Part shown: piece by piece, positions 23,960 through 33,006 of the stretch
Position numbering within the stretch: position 1 is the first letter of the stretch
Layout of the letters: each line of letters starts with the position of its first letter
Source: Arthrobacter sp. SLBN-112
GTDB taxonomy: Bacteria; Actinomycetota; Actinomycetes; Actinomycetales; Micrococcaceae
Assembly: GCF_006715225.1 (NCBI RefSeq)
Contig: NZ_VFMU01000001.1
Coordinates: 124,001-188,000 of the forward strand
Length of the DNA stretch: 64,000 nt
Direction of reading: 5' to 3'
Translations under genes and position numbers: made by a program
Notes under the pieces: model-generated
What the model was told of the DNA's origin: nothing
What the model saw: only the letters and a program-made list of their open reading frames with translations
Databases searched by the model: none

Positions 23960-24367
23960 ATGACTCACATCCAGTCCATGCTGGACACCTATCCCAAGGA
24001 CCTTGGAAACCTGGACAAGGGCAAGCTCGCCGAGTGCATCAAGGCCTGCTTCGAATGCGCCCAGACCTGCACGGCCTGCGCTGACGCCTGCCTCAGCGAG
24101 GACATGGTGGCGGAACTGACAAAATGCATCCGCACCAACCTTGACTGTGCTGACATCTGTGCTGCCACGGGCAATGTCCTCTCCCGCCACACGGGGTACG
24201 ACGCCAATATCACCAGGGCCATGCTCGAAGCCTGCCGGGCCGCATGCAAGGCCTGCGGTGACGAATGCAGTGAGCACGCTTCCATGCACGAACACTGCCG
24301 CGTCTGCGCCGAGTCCTGCCGCCGCTGCGAGCAGGCGTGCGCGGACCTGCTCGCCTCCCTCGGCTGA
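23960..24367 (+). CDS. Cys-rich four-helix copper-binding protein (Csp-like, DUF326)
   Basis: 135 residues with 18 cysteines spaced along four helices, for example CIKACFECAQTCTACADAC, CIRTNLDCADIC, CRAACKACGDEC and CRVCAESCRRCEQAC, plus His/Met-bearing SEHASMHEHC. This is the pattern of Csp copper storage proteins, in which the thiolates inside a four-helix bundle hold many Cu(I) ions. There is no Tat or Sec signal, as in cytosolic Csp3. Start ATG 23960 is preceded only by a weak GAGA site. Together with the flanking secreted protein and the DUF305 protein it forms a small copper-handling group. Confidence 0.9.
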   Translation: MTHIQSMLDTYPKDLGNLDKGKLAECIKACFECAQTCTACADACLSEDMVAELTKCIRTNLDCADICAATGNVLSRHTGYDANITRAMLEACRAACKACGDECSEHASMHEHCRVCAESCRRCEQACADLLASLG

Positions 24368-24529
24368 GGCATCGCGGCAACAACCGAAAACCGCTGGAAC
24401 CTCCCAACGCGGGCCCGCTAACAACGCGGCTCCGCGGTGGGGTTTCTGCGCGTGCTGGAACAGCGCTGATGGAACGGTACTGCCGGGCAGCCGGCAAAGG
24501 CCGTTCCCAAGTCTTGAAAGGAAATTCCC

Positions 24530-25081
24530 GTGAGTTCAGAAAATTATCCAAACCGGAAGAATCAACAGGGTCAACACCAGCATGAAACCCAGGACGGAAC
24601 CGGCCAGCAGCGGGACGGGGCCAACGGCGGCCACGGGTCATCCCAGATGTACTGGAAATTTGCCATCATCCTGCTGGTGAGCCTCGCCCTGATGTGGGTG
24701 CTGTCCATGTCGATGGTCCGCTCGATCGACCACTTCTATTTCAACCTGAGCAACTTTTGGATGGCATTGCTGATGGTGTCGGCCATGGCCGTGGTCATGC
24801 TGGTGGGCATGTGGTCGATGTTCAAGAACCGGAAGGCGAACATCGCCATGCTTGCCGGCTTTGCGGTGCTGTTCATGGCGGTGTTCGCCCTGGGAAGGAC
24901 GGAGACGTTCGTGGGGAATGAGCAGTTCCTGAAATCCATGATCCCGCATCACTCCCGCGCGCTCCTTGTCTGCCAGGAGTCGGACATCACCGACCCGGAG
25001 ATCGTCAAGCTGTGCGATTCGATCGTGAAGTCCCAGCAGGAGGAGATTACCCAGATGAAGGCCATTCTCGACCGCTACTAG
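24530..25081 (+). CDS. DUF305 membrane protein
   Basis: 183 residues from GTG at 24530 with AAAGGAAA upstream. A long polar Gln/Gly/His-rich N-terminus (1-40) is followed by three transmembrane helices (about 42-62, 73-95, 102-120). The remaining part is a single DUF305-like helical unit: QFLKSMIPHHSRALLVCQES, then EIVKLCDSIVKSQQEEITQM. The MIPHH motif with Met and His pairs is thought to bind metal, often copper. Secreted DUF305 proteins are common; this one is a membrane version. A strong hairpin follows the gene. Confidence 0.85.
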   Translation: MSSENYPNRKNQQGQHQHETQDGTGQQRDGANGGHGSSQMYWKFAIILLVSLALMWVLSMSMVRSIDHFYFNLSNFWMALLMVSAMAVVMLVGMWSMFKNRKANIAMLAGFAVLFMAVFALGRTETFVGNEQFLKSMIPHHSRALLVCQESDITDPEIVKLCDSIVKSQQEEITQMKAILDRY

Positions 25082-25132
25082 CCGGCTGGCGGCACTCATC
25101 TGCAGCCCCGCCCAAACCGCCGCGGGCCATGC

Positions 25133-25168
25133 GAAGGGCGCCGCTCCGGTTACGGAATGGCGCCCTTC
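25133..25168. terminator. Bidirectional intrinsic terminator
   Basis: GAAGGGCGCC at 25133-25142 pairs with GGCGCCCTTC at 25159-25168, and an inner TCCG/CGGA pair closes a 4-base loop. It lies between convergent genes (DUF305 protein and CNNM-type protein) and can serve both. Confidence 0.75.
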
Positions 25169-25202
25169 CGTTTGCCCTTGGCCGTCCTCGGCGGCCCGGG
25201 CG

Positions 25203-26243
25203 TTAGGTGCTGGTGGCGTCCTGCACCTCGCCCACCAGTTCCTCAATGATGTCCTCCAGGAAGAGGACACCGGTGGTGTTCCCCTGGGCATCGAAGACCC
25301 GGGCCACGTGGGCCCCGGTTCGGCGCATCGTGGCCAGAGCGTCCTCCAGTTCGCCCCCGCTGTAGGCGGAGGCAAGACGGCGGATCCGTTTGGCCGGGAC
25401 GGGCTGGGTGAATTTCTCCTGAGTGGTCAGGTCCATGACGTCCTTGAGGTGCAGGTAGCCGGAGGGAACGCCGTAATCATCGGTGAGGATGTAGCGGGAG
25501 TACCCGTGCCCTGCGACCGCATGCTGGATGTCAGCAGGCGTGGCCGATTCGGGCAGGAGCACCATCTGCCCGATGGGCACCTCCACGTCGGCCACGGTCT
25601 TGGTGGTGAACTCGAAAGCCGCGCTCAGGGTTCCGGTGGTGTCCGTGAGCATCCCGTCACGGGTGGACTGCTCCACGATGTTTGCCACCTCGTCCAGGGT
25701 GTAGGCGCTGGTGGCCTCATCCTTCGGTTGCACCTTGAACAGGCGCAGGATCGAGTTGGCAATCCCGTTCAGCGCCCAGATCACCGGTCTGACCAGCCGG
25801 GAGACCATCACCAGCGGCGGTGCCAGGATCAGCGCCGCCCGGGTGGGCACCGAGAAGGAGATGTTCTTGGGGACCATCTCGCCCAGGACCACGTGCAGGA
25901 ACGTCACCAGCAGCAGCGCAGTGACGAATGCGATGATGCCGATCGCTTCATAGGACAGCGACGTCAGGCCCAGCGGGATTTCCAGCAGGTGGTGGATAGC
26001 AGGCTCGGACACGTTCAGGATCACCAGGGAACAGACGGTGATACCCAGCTGGCTGGTAGCCAGCATGAGGGTGGCGTGCTCCATTGCCCACAGGGTGGTC
26101 TTCGCGGCCTTGCTGCCGGCCTCAGCCTTGGGCTCGATCTGGGAACGGCGGGCCGAGATGACGGCGAACTCCGCCCCAACGAAGAACGCGTTGACCACCA
26201 GGAGCACCACCAGCCAGATAATGCCGGGAAGATATTCACTCAT
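25203..26243 (-). CDS. CNNM/CBS membrane protein (short paralogue, no CorC domain)
   Basis: 346 residues from ATG at 26243. The CNNM (DUF21) domain (about 1-190) has four helices and the conserved [25 protein letters not shown], and [17 protein letters not shown] segments. Two CBS units follow (about 215-340, ending [15 protein letters not shown]). The C-terminal CorC_HlyC domain found in most members is missing; the protein stops right after the second CBS unit. Family members handle Mg2+/Co2+ or Na+-linked Mg2+ export. Its start overlaps the end of the longer paralogue by 8 bases, so they are made together and may form a heterodimer. Confidence 0.85.
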   Translation of the reverse strand: MSEYLPGIIWLVVLLVVNAFFVGAEFAVISARRSQIEPKAEAGSKAAKTTLWAMEHATLMLATSQLGITVCSLVILNVSEPAIHHLLEIPLGLTSLSYEAIGIIAFVTALLLVTFLHVVLGEMVPKNISFSVPTRAALILAPPLVMVSRLVRPVIWALNGIANSILRLFKVQPKDEATSAYTLDEVANIVEQSTRDGMLTDTTGTLSAAFEFTTKTVADVEVPIGQMVLLPESATPADIQHAVAGHGYSRYILTDDYGVPSGYLHLKDVMDLTTQEKFTQPVPAKRIRRLASAYSGGELEDALATMRRTGAHVARVFDAQGNTTGVLFLEDIIEELVGEVQDATST

Positions 26244-27612
26244 GGGTCAGCTCCTGCGTCAGGTCATCAACGATCCGGTCATCAACGATCCGGTCATGGG
26301 CACTCTTGGATGCTTCCCGGGACTCGTCCGGGGTAAATCGGATCCGCTCCACGTGCGTGCCCAGGACGCGCTCCACGCGGAGGGTGCCGCCGTTGATCTG
26401 CACTTCATCACCCAGCTCGGGGATGCGGTCCAGCAGGTCTGTGACGAAGCCGGCCAGGGTGTCGTACTCCTCGCCGTCCGGCACGGAAATCCCGGTCCGG
26501 TCCAGCAGCTCATCCGGGCGCAGGGACGCGTTAAAGGTGATGGACCGCCCGGTCCGCACCACGCCGGTCCGGGCTCTGTCGTGTTCGTCCTCAAGCTCGC
26601 CGACGATTTCCTCCACCAGGTCCTCGAGAGTCACGATGCCGGCGGTTCCGCCGTGCTCGTCCGAGACGATGGCCACCTGCAGGCCCTGCTTGCGCAGCAG
26701 CACAAGGAGCGTATCCACACCCATGGATTCGGGCACCCGCAGGGGTTCGATCATCAGCTCTGACGCGGTGACGCGGGCGCGGTCCGCCAGGTCCACGGCG
26801 AAAGCCTGCTTGACGTGCAAGACTCCCAGCACGTCGTCGCGGTCCTCCCCGATGACGGGAAACCGGGAGTACCCGGTGGTGGTTGCAAGCGCCACAACGT
26901 CCTCGGCCGTGTCGTCGGCGTTGACCGCGGTCATCCGCACACGCGGCGTCAGGACATCGGCTGCGGAGTGCTTCGAGAACCGGAGGGTGCGGTGCAGCAG
27001 GACGGCGTGGTCGGCGTCCAGGAGGCCCTCAAGGGCCGAGCGGCGCACCAGCGAGCTGAGTTCCTCGGCGCTGCGGGCGCCGGAAAGTTCTTCCTTTGGC
27101 TCGATGCCGAAGGAGCGGATGACCGCGTTCGCGGTGTTGTTGAACAGCAGGATCACCGGTTTGAACACCGTGGTGAAGAGGGCCTGGAACGGGACAACGA
27201 ACTTTGCGGTGGCCAGGGGCAGGGCAAGGGCAAAGTTCTTGGGCACCAGCTCGCCGATCACCATCGAGAAAACAGTGGCAGTAAAGATGGCTGCCACCGC
27301 GCCGATACCGGGCACAACGGCTTCGGGCAACCCCGTGGACAGCAGGGGTCCACGCAACAGCGAGCTGATCGCCGGCTCGAACGTGTAACCAGTGAGCAGG
27401 GTAGTCAGAGTGATTCCGAGCTGCGCACTTGAAAGGTGCGTCGAGGTGATCTTCAGCGCCTTGATCGTAGGCTTAAGTCGCTTTTCCCCGCGCGCCTGGC
27501 GGGCTTCAAGATCGTTCCGGTCCAGATTGACCAGCGCAAACTCTGAAGCAACAAAGAAGCCGGTACCGACCGTGAGGATGAGGCCGATGCCGAGCATGAT
27601 CCATTCATACAT
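26236..27612 (-). CDS. CNNM/CBS/CorC protein (hemolysin-family, long paralogue)
   Basis: 458 residues from ATG at 27612, with GAGAGGGG upstream. CNNM domain (about 1-200: [46 protein letters not shown]), tandem CBS units (about 215-340: [17 protein letters not shown]), then a CorC_HlyC domain (about 355-435: [40 protein letters not shown]). It is expected to take part in Mg2+/Co2+ transport or efflux. The extreme C-terminus carries RIVDD twice in a row, matching a 15-base tandem repeat in the DNA. The short paralogue is coupled by an 8-base overlap. Confidence 0.9.
   Translation of the reverse strand: MYEWIMLGIGLILTVGTGFFVASEFALVNLDRNDLEARQARGEKRLKPTIKALKITSTHLSSAQLGITLTTLLTGYTFEPAISSLLRGPLLSTGLPEAVVPGIGAVAAIFTATVFSMVIGELVPKNFALALPLATAKFVVPFQALFTTVFKPVILLFNNTANAVIRSFGIEPKEELSGARSAEELSSLVRRSALEGLLDADHAVLLHRTLRFSKHSAADVLTPRVRMTAVNADDTAEDVVALATTTGYSRFPVIGEDRDDVLGVLHVKQAFAVDLADRARVTASELMIEPLRVPESMGVDTLLVLLRKQGLQVAIVSDEHGGTAGIVTLEDLVEEIVGELEDEHDRARTGVVRTGRSITFNASLRPDELLDRTGISVPDGEEYDTLAGFVTDLLDRIPELGDEVQINGGTLRVERVLGTHVERIRFTPDESREASKSAHDRIVDDRIVDDLTQELTHE
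26263..26292. repeat. 15-bp tandem duplication inside a coding end
   Basis: GTCATCAACGATCCG occurs twice without a gap. It is in frame in the long CNNM gene and adds one extra RIVDD unit near its C-terminus, so it is a recent-looking harmless duplication. Confidence 0.9.
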
Positions 27613-27890
27613 TCGGGCGCCCCTCTCCCGTGGTGGCCGGTGAACCGGTCAGAAGGTGGAGGGGCTTGGGCATATGTGAAGGAGGGTCATCCATAATCAG
27701 GAAATTCTACCCGTTCAGAATGTCTGCCCCTCCCCTTATCGCAGCAGGACTACCCGGAGGGCTTCAACCCGTGTGGTTTAGCCCAAGGCCATCTACTCCT
27801 TTTAGGTGGTGCCGGTATGGAACCGGCTGGGATGGGTACGCCATCGATTGATTCAATCCGGCTTCGCACACTACGCCGTCCTGGCAGGCG
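27613..27890. other. 278-base intergenic stretch with several small hairpins
   Basis: It lies between the TetR gene and the long CNNM gene, both minus strand, so it holds the CNNM leader. Visible inverted repeats are GCCGGT/ACCGGC (27811-27827), GATTG/CAATC (27846-27858) and ACGCC/GGCGT (27873-27891, a possible TetR terminator). The stretch is long for this compact window. I compared it by eye with Mg2+ (M-box) and Mn2+ (yybP-ykoY) leaders and could not match either. Confidence 0.4.
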
Positions 27891-28472
27891 TCAATTGCGG
27901 CGGTGCGCCTGAGCTGCTGAGCGGGCCAGTCGGCGGCCGACGTCAATCGGTGAATGGGGGTAGCCGCGCAGGAAAGCAGTCAGGGTTCCGGTGTAGGCCA
28001 GGAGTACCTCGTCGGCCAGCTCTTGAGCCCGCGGGCCGGCGAGGGGGCGTGAGAAATGCAGGAGCCGGGTGGCGAGCAGGGCGGTATCCGCGGCGAGGAC
28101 GGCGCTGATCTCTTCTGCGGCTGCGGGAAGCTCGGTGGCGGCAGCCAGGAAGGCGCACCAGCGTGAAGGGTGGCCCTGGTCGCGCCGGTAGGAGGCAAGG
28201 GCGTCAAACACTGCCAATAGCCGCGCCATATCGTTATCGGCCGCCACGATGTGCTGGTCCCAGACTCCCTGCCAGTCCGCCAGCCTGACTCTCAAGGCTT
28301 CAGCGACCAGTGCGTCCTTGCTGCCGAAATGCGTGTACAGGGTGGCGGCAGAGACCTCCGCCTGCTGCAGCAGTGCATCGACGGGAGTGGCCCGGATGCC
28401 CTGGTCGAACAGAACTTGATCGGCTGCCTTGAGCAAGCGTGCGCGGGCTGGAAGTCGCGGGCCGGTGGTCAC
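27891..28472 (-). CDS. TetR-family repressor
   Basis: 193 residues from GTG at 28472 (MTTGPRLPARARLLKAADQV). The N-terminal helix-turn-helix is clear: LFDQGIRATPVDALLQQAEV then SAATLYTHFGSKDALVAEAL. The C-terminal ligand domain is helical and variable, with an aromatic-rich WCAFLAAATELP stretch. The divergent MFS gene starts 87 bases away, and the space between holds two similar 14-base palindromes. It most likely represses the MFS transporter and itself until an unknown small molecule binds. Confidence 0.9.
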   Translation of the reverse strand: MTTGPRLPARARLLKAADQVLFDQGIRATPVDALLQQAEVSAATLYTHFGSKDALVAEALRVRLADWQGVWDQHIVAADNDMARLLAVFDALASYRRDQGHPSRWCAFLAAATELPAAAEEISAVLAADTALLATRLLHFSRPLAGPRAQELADEVLLAYTGTLTAFLRGYPHSPIDVGRRLARSAAQAHRRN

Positions 28473-28498
28473 AACCCTACTGTAACTGCCCCTATTGC

Positions 28499-28532
28499 AG
28501 AACGCTAGTTCTACTGTACTGTAACGATCGTT
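28499..28532. promoter_or_regulatory. Duplicated TetR operator
   Basis: AGAACGCTAGTTCT at 28499-28512 is a perfect 5+4+5 palindrome. A similar site, GTAACGATCGTTCT, follows at 28519-28534 region with the perfect core AACGATCGTT at 28523-28532. Shared pattern AACG-x-T-x-GTTCT points to one dimeric repressor, most likely the adjacent TetR protein. The sites would cover both divergent promoters. Confidence 0.65.
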
Positions 28533-28559
28533 CTGGTCTTGGCGTTTGAGGAGGATCCC

Positions 28560-29729
28560 GTGCGGGCGATGGTGGCCAGCGGAATGGCATTGATAGCGGC
28601 GACCTATGGGCTGGCGCGCTTCGGTTACGGGCTTTTCCTGCCCCGGTTCAGCGAGACCTTTCAGATGGGCTCGGCCATTGCAGGATTCATCCAGGCCGGA
28701 AGCTTCCTCTCTTTCTGTTTGGCGGCAGTTCTCACTTTGCGCCTTGCTGCCCGTCCAAGGCTCGTCGTCATGTGCGCGGGCATTACCGCTGCCCTGGGAT
28801 CGATGGGTGTGGCACTTGCGCCTAATGTCGACTTCCTCGGGATGAGTGTCGTCCTGGCCGGCGCCGGCGCCGGGTTCGCCACCCCGGGCCTGGTCACGTT
28901 CATCGAGCGCAACATCGCCCCGGCCCGCCAGGAAAGCGCGCAGACGATTGTTAATGCCGGCACCGGAGCGGGCATAGTCGTCGCGGGCATCCTCATGCTC
29001 CTCACGACTGGCCAATGGCGCCTGGGCTGGGTGGCAATCGCTGCCCTGGTCACTGTCGCAGCCATCGCGACCCTCCGTGCTGACCGGGGTACTGACCGGG
29101 CGGTCGGCCGCGACCGCCCGGTTGGCCCTCCATCTCAGGTGCGGGTCCGCGACCTGATGCCACTGGCCTGGCCCATCGCCGCGGCAGTCCTGGCCGGCGC
29201 ATCCAGTGCCGCGATCTGGACTTTCGGCCGCACCGTCATGGCCGTGTCCCGCCCGGCTGACGAGACATACTCCATCCTTGCGTGGATGGTCCTGGGCGCC
29301 TTTGGGGTACTGGGCATGACTGCCGGAAAGATCGTGCAGGCCTGGAGCCCGCGGACGGCCTGGAACCTGACCTCGTTGGCCATGGCAGGGGCCACCGTCG
29401 TGCTGGGCGTGGCACCGGGCAGTCCCTTCACCGCGTATACCTCCGTGGCGCTGTTCGCCGCCAGCTACACTGCCCTGTGCGGGGTTCTGATCATCTGGGC
29501 CATCCGATTGGTTCCCGGCTGCGCCGCCGAAGGCACTGCCGCCCTGTTCATCGCCCTCGCCATCGGTCAGGCGCTTGGCTCGGCAACACTTGGAGTCCTG
29601 TTTGACCACGTCTCACCGGTCCTGGCCTTCACCGTGGCCGGAATCCTCGGAATCCTCGCAGTACTGCCGGCAACGAAATGCCGGCCTGACACATCCTCCC
29701 GCCCGGCACTACGGCAGCGGACCCCATGA
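28560..29729 (+). CDS. MFS transporter, YbfB/YjiJ type
   Basis: 389 residues from GTG at 28560, preceded by GAGGAGG; an ATG at 28569 is also close to it. Twelve hydrophobic helices; the start MVASGMALIAATYGLARFGY followed by PRFSETFQMG is a signature of the YbfB/YjiJ group of major facilitators. Polar central loop at about 180-205. Likely exports a small molecule. Divergent from a TetR repressor with a shared operator region, so it should be inducible by its substrate. Substrate unknown. Confidence 0.85.
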   Translation: MRAMVASGMALIAATYGLARFGYGLFLPRFSETFQMGSAIAGFIQAGSFLSFCLAAVLTLRLAARPRLVVMCAGITAALGSMGVALAPNVDFLGMSVVLAGAGAGFATPGLVTFIERNIAPARQESAQTIVNAGTGAGIVVAGILMLLTTGQWRLGWVAIAALVTVAAIATLRADRGTDRAVGRDRPVGPPSQVRVRDLMPLAWPIAAAVLAGASSAAIWTFGRTVMAVSRPADETYSILAWMVLGAFGVLGMTAGKIVQAWSPRTAWNLTSLAMAGATVVLGVAPGSPFTAYTSVALFAASYTALCGVLIIWAIRLVPGCAAEGTAALFIALAIGQALGSATLGVLFDHVSPVLAFTVAGILGILAVLPATKCRPDTSSRPALRQRTP

Positions 29730-29748
29730 GATTTTATTCGTTGTGCCA

Positions 29749-30174
29749 TTAAGGCGAGTGGCTGGTCGTTCCGCCCAGCTCGGCCAGAGCCTTGCGAAGG
29801 CGCGTGCCGGCGTCGTCCGCCACTTCCTTAACGGAAGGGGCGCTACTGAGCTGCACCATAGTCTGCGGGTCGATGGCTTCCACCGTAGTAACGTCCGCCG
29901 ACTGGTTACGGCGCACCACCACGTTGCAGGGCAGCAAGGCGCCCATTTCCGGTTCAGCCGCGAGTGCCCGGCTGGCAAGGGCCGGGTTACAGGCACCGAG
30001 GATGATGTAATCCCCGACGGCGTCCGCGGCTTCGGCGCCGAGCTTGGCTTCGAAGGTGGAACGGACGTTGATTTCCGTCAGGATCCCGAAGCCCTGCGCG
30101 GCAAGGGCCGCGCGCGTGCGGTCCACGGCCTCCGCCCAGGGCACGGAGACGGTGGTGGCCAACGTGTACGTCAT
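29749..30174 (-). CDS. DUF302 domain protein
   Basis: 141 residues from ATG at 30174 with GAGGAGC upstream. The DUF302 domain covers nearly all of it: a first strand-helix (YTLATTVSVPWAEAVDRTRA, ALAAQGFGILTEINV), then DYIILGACNPALASRALAAE and GALLPCNVVVRRN. The two conserved Cys are in GACNP and LPCNV. The family is common next to sulfur and thiosulfate genes and may bind or repair sulfur species; the role is not established. It is downstream of the CstR-like gene on the same strand by 45 bases, so it belongs to the sulfur regulon. Confidence 0.85.
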   Translation of the reverse strand: MTYTLATTVSVPWAEAVDRTRAALAAQGFGILTEINVRSTFEAKLGAEAADAVGDYIILGACNPALASRALAAEPEMGALLPCNVVVRRNQSADVTTVEAIDPQTMVQLSSAPSVKEVADDAGTRLRKALAELGGTTSHSP

Positions 30175-30219
30175 GTTGCTCCTCAAAGTTGCGTCGGGTC
30201 CGGCGGTTCGGAGGTGGGG

Positions 30220-30563
<344 letters not shown>

Positions 30564-30602
30564 CGGTGGGGTATCCACCCGACCCCTTCCGAGAGGCCAC
30601 CA

Positions 30603-31220
30603 ATGACTCCCCCTTCCAAAGCACCCGCCGTCACCGCACTCGCCCCTGAAGCTCTCCAGTCCTGGATCAAAGAGCACCAGGACCTTGTGGTAATCGATGT
30701 GCGTTCCGCCGCTGAATTCGAATCCATGCACATCCGCGGCTCCTACAACGTGCCACTGCCGCTGCTGTCCGAGCACACTGACGAGCTCGCCGCCCGGCTG
30801 GGTTCGCGTGTGGTCCTGGTCTGCCAGTCCGGCGTGCGTGCCGAGCAGGCCCGCCAGCGCATGGCCACCGTTGGCCTGGACACCGCTTACGTCCTCACCG
30901 GCGGAGTTCCCGGCTTTGCTGCCGCCGGCGGCGACGTGGTCAAGGGCAAGGACCGCTGGGACCTGGAGCGCCAGGTGCGCCTGGCCGCCGGCTCCCTGGT
31001 GATGCTGGGCCTGGCCGGAGGCAAGTTCGTCTCGCCCAAGGTCCGCATGCTGGCCGGCGCCATCGGCACCGGACTGACGTTCTCGGCCGCGACCAACACC
31101 TGCGCCATGGGCAAGGCCCTGTCTGCCATGCCATGGAACAAGGCCGCCAAGGAACCCACCCGCGAAAGCGCCATCCTGCAGCTTCCCGCGCAACCGACTG
31201 AAGAGGGCGCCGCGGCATGA
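30603..31220 (+). CDS. Rhodanese with C-terminal DUF2892 membrane part
   Basis: 205 residues from ATG at 30603. The rhodanese domain (about 10-120) begins [14 protein letters not shown] and has the active-site loop [13 protein letters not shown] with catalytic Cys. A DUF2892 segment follows (about 125-190: [33 protein letters not shown]), two short hydrophobic helices that attach it to the membrane, and a Cys in TNTCAMGK. It would transfer sulfane sulfur from persulfide or thiosulfate at the membrane. It is the first gene of the plus-strand operon, with a palindromic operator in its promoter. The TauE gene overlaps its stop by 4 bases. Confidence 0.9.
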   Translation: MTPPSKAPAVTALAPEALQSWIKEHQDLVVIDVRSAAEFESMHIRGSYNVPLPLLSEHTDELAARLGSRVVLVCQSGVRAEQARQRMATVGLDTAYVLTGGVPGFAAAGGDVVKGKDRWDLERQVRLAAGSLVMLGLAGGKFVSPKVRMLAGAIGTGLTFSAATNTCAMGKALSAMPWNKAAKEPTRESAILQLPAQPTEEGAAA

Positions 31221-31975
31221 TCCCGGCCCTGGGTTTGGGGCTCATCGTCGGCGTCGTCCTGGGCGTGGTGGGCGGTGGCGGGTCGATCATTGCCGTTCCG
31301 GCCCTGGTGTACGGCGTGGGCATGAGCCCCGCCCAGGCCATTCCCACCTCCCTGCTGGTGGTGGGGATATCCTCCCTGGCAGCCCTGCTGCCCCGGATCC
31401 GGGAAGGCCTGAACTGGCCGGTGATCGCACTGGTGGGGGGCGCGGGCATTCCGGCGGCCTGGGCCGGTGCAGCCGTAGGCAAGCTGCTGGACCCGAATAT
31501 CCTGATGCTGGCATTCGCCGTGATCATGGTGGCCGCCGGCATCCGGATGCTCACGAAGACCCGTGAAACTGAGGGGTCCTGCAGCACCGGGCCACACCGG
31601 GCCTTCCGGTCCTGCGCCCCGAAGGCCGTGGGCGTTGGCCTGCTCGTGGGGTTCCTCACCGGACTGCTCGGCGTGGGCGGCGGCTTCCTCATCACCCCAG
31701 CACTGACCATCTTCCTCGGCCTGCGCATGAAACAGGCCGTCGGAACATCCCTGGCCATTATCGTCATCAACTCCGCCGCCGGGTTCAGCGCCCACGCTGC
31801 CGGTTACACCATCGACTGGGCCACCACCCTGGCATTCGCGGTACCGGCCATCGTCGGATCAATGGTTGCCGCACGGTTTGCCCGCCGGCTGAAGGACAAA
31901 CACATCCGCATCTCATTCGCCGTACTCATCTTTGCCGTCGCGGCCTGGGTCACCGCCGGCACGGTCACCGCCTGA
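31217..31975 (+). CDS. TauE/SafE-family sulfur-compound exporter
   Basis: 252 residues from ATG at 31217 (ATGA overlap). About eight helices, with the two repeated family motifs: [20 protein letters not shown] near the N-terminus and [20 protein letters not shown] in the second half. Members of this family carry sulfite, sulfoacetate, thiosulfate or other sulfur anions out of the cell. Here it sits between rhodaneses, so sulfite or thiosulfate made from persulfides is the probable cargo. Confidence 0.9.
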   Translation: MIPALGLGLIVGVVLGVVGGGGSIIAVPALVYGVGMSPAQAIPTSLLVVGISSLAALLPRIREGLNWPVIALVGGAGIPAAWAGAAVGKLLDPNILMLAFAVIMVAAGIRMLTKTRETEGSCSTGPHRAFRSCAPKAVGVGLLVGFLTGLLGVGGGFLITPALTIFLGLRMKQAVGTSLAIIVINSAAGFSAHAAGYTIDWATTLAFAVPAIVGSMVAARFARRLKDKHIRISFAVLIFAVAAWVTAGTVTA

Positions 31976-31995
31976 CCCAAAGACAGGAGAGCACT

Positions 31996-32337
31996 ATGGG
32001 ACTGATCGATTCCCTCAAGAAGGCCTTCAGCAAGCCCTACAAGACCATATCTGTGGCACAGGCCAAGGAACTCATGGGTTCCGGCGCCACCCTGATCGAC
32101 GTCAGGTCAACCCAGGAGTGGCGGACCGGACGGGCGCCGCAAGCCAAGCACGTCCCCCTGGACCGTCTGCAGGCCAGCACCGCCGGCATCCAGAAGACCC
32201 ATCCGGTCATCGCAGTCTGCGCCTCCGGAGTTCGCTCGGCCTCGGCAGCCCGGCTCCTGGCCGCCAAGGGCTACGACGCCTATTCAGTGCGCGGCGGAAT
32301 GGCCGCCTGGCGCCAGGCCGGCGAACCCGTCCGCTAG
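31996..32337 (+). CDS. Single-domain rhodanese
   Basis: 113 residues from ATG at 31996, AGGAGAG upstream. Rhodanese fold with LIDVRSTQEWRTGRAPQAKH and active loop VIAVCASGVRSASAARLL; catalytic Cys is in CASGVRS. A short basic N-terminal helix (MGLIDSLKKAFSKPYK) precedes the domain and could rest on the membrane. It follows TauE by 20 bases in the sulfur operon. It would pass sulfane sulfur between thiols; the natural donor is not known. Confidence 0.9.
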   Translation: MGLIDSLKKAFSKPYKTISVAQAKELMGSGATLIDVRSTQEWRTGRAPQAKHVPLDRLQASTAGIQKTHPVIAVCASGVRSASAARLLAAKGYDAYSVRGGMAAWRQAGEPVR

Positions 32338-32401
32338 GCAACGGATACGAACAAACGCTCCCCTTCACCCCAGCCCAATAACACTTCAAAGGAGAAACAC
32401 C

Positions 32402-32698
32402 ATGGCTGAAATCACCATCATCGAAGCCGATCAGCGCCGCTCCACAGCCCGGATCCTCTACGTCCGCGAGGACTTCGAGGTCGCCGAAGGCACGATCCCC
32501 GGCGCCCTGCACATCCCCATGGGCCAACTGCAGGCCCGCCTGGGCGAGCTCGATCCCGCTGTGCCCGTGATCGCCGTCTGCCGCAGCGGCAACCGCAGCG
32601 CCGCCGTCGCGGACGCGCTGAACGGCGTCGGCTACAAAGCGGACACCATGGCAGGCGGCATGACCGCCTGGACCCGCGCCGGACTCCCCACCACCTAA
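32402..32698 (+). CDS. Single-domain rhodanese
   Basis: 98 residues from ATG at 32402 after AAAGGAGAAA. Active loop is VIAVCRSGNRSAAVADAL, with Cys and the Arg that holds the substrate. The first motif reads LYVREDFEVAEGTIPGALHI, where the usual L-D-V-R Asp is Tyr, a departure from its neighbours' sequences. Third rhodanese of the operon. Different loop residues (QSGVR, ASGVR, RSGNR) suggest distinct partners or donors for the three. Confidence 0.9.
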   Translation: MAEITIIEADQRRSTARILYVREDFEVAEGTIPGALHIPMGQLQARLGELDPAVPVIAVCRSGNRSAAVADALNGVGYKADTMAGGMTAWTRAGLPTT

Positions 32699-32740
32699 TC
32701 CCTGCCGTACCAAGACCGGTCCGAAAGGACACGACAGACC

Positions 32741-32896
32741 ATGGCAACCATCGACATGATGGCCTTCAAGGACAAGACCCTCGTCTTCTCCCAGCCCGGC
32801 GCGCTCAACGCCGCCGGACTCAAGGAAGTCATCCAGGCCGTAAGAAACCTGGACATGGACAAACTCCGCGCCGAAGCCGGCCACCAGCACACCTGA
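32741..32896 (+). pseudogene. Thioredoxin with internal deletion of the active-site half
   Basis: An ATG at 32741 with CGAAAGGAC upstream starts a 51-residue frame. MATID matches the first residues of actinobacterial thioredoxins and the rest, MAFKDKTLVFSQPGALNAAG then LKEVIQAVRNLDMDKL, matches their C-terminal half. The middle of about 70 residues, including the WCGPC active site and the cis-Pro region, is gone, and the reading frame is preserved across the join. It cannot act as a disulfide reductase. It keeps a good ribosome site and stop, so a short protein may still be made. It lies where an intact trx would fit the sulfur operon. Confidence 0.8.
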
Positions 32897-32927
32897 CCCC
32901 GGGTCCGAAGAAGGAGCATCTCTCTCG

Positions 32928-32957
32928 TTGCGTTATACCCCCCGGGGTATCTATACT
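32928..32957 (+). promoter_or_regulatory. Second CstR operator inside promoter of persulfide dioxygenase gene
   Basis: ATACCCCCCGGGGTAT at 32935-32950 is a perfect 7+2+7 palindrome. It fills the 18-base spacer between TTGCGT (32928-32933) and TATACT (32952-32957). It shares the ACCCC/GGGGT halves with the site at 30539, so the same repressor should control both transcripts. Confidence 0.8.
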
Positions 32958-33006
32958 GGATTTAGAACAAACCTCCCACCCCCTTTCAACCGAAGGAGAG
33001 CACCAG

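Noticed and set aside
27613..27890. M-box or yybP-ykoY riboswitch before the CNNM genes
   Set aside because: AAAGGAGTAG on the minus strand hints at a Mn-type leader, but the paired loops and later conserved bases could not be found by eye.
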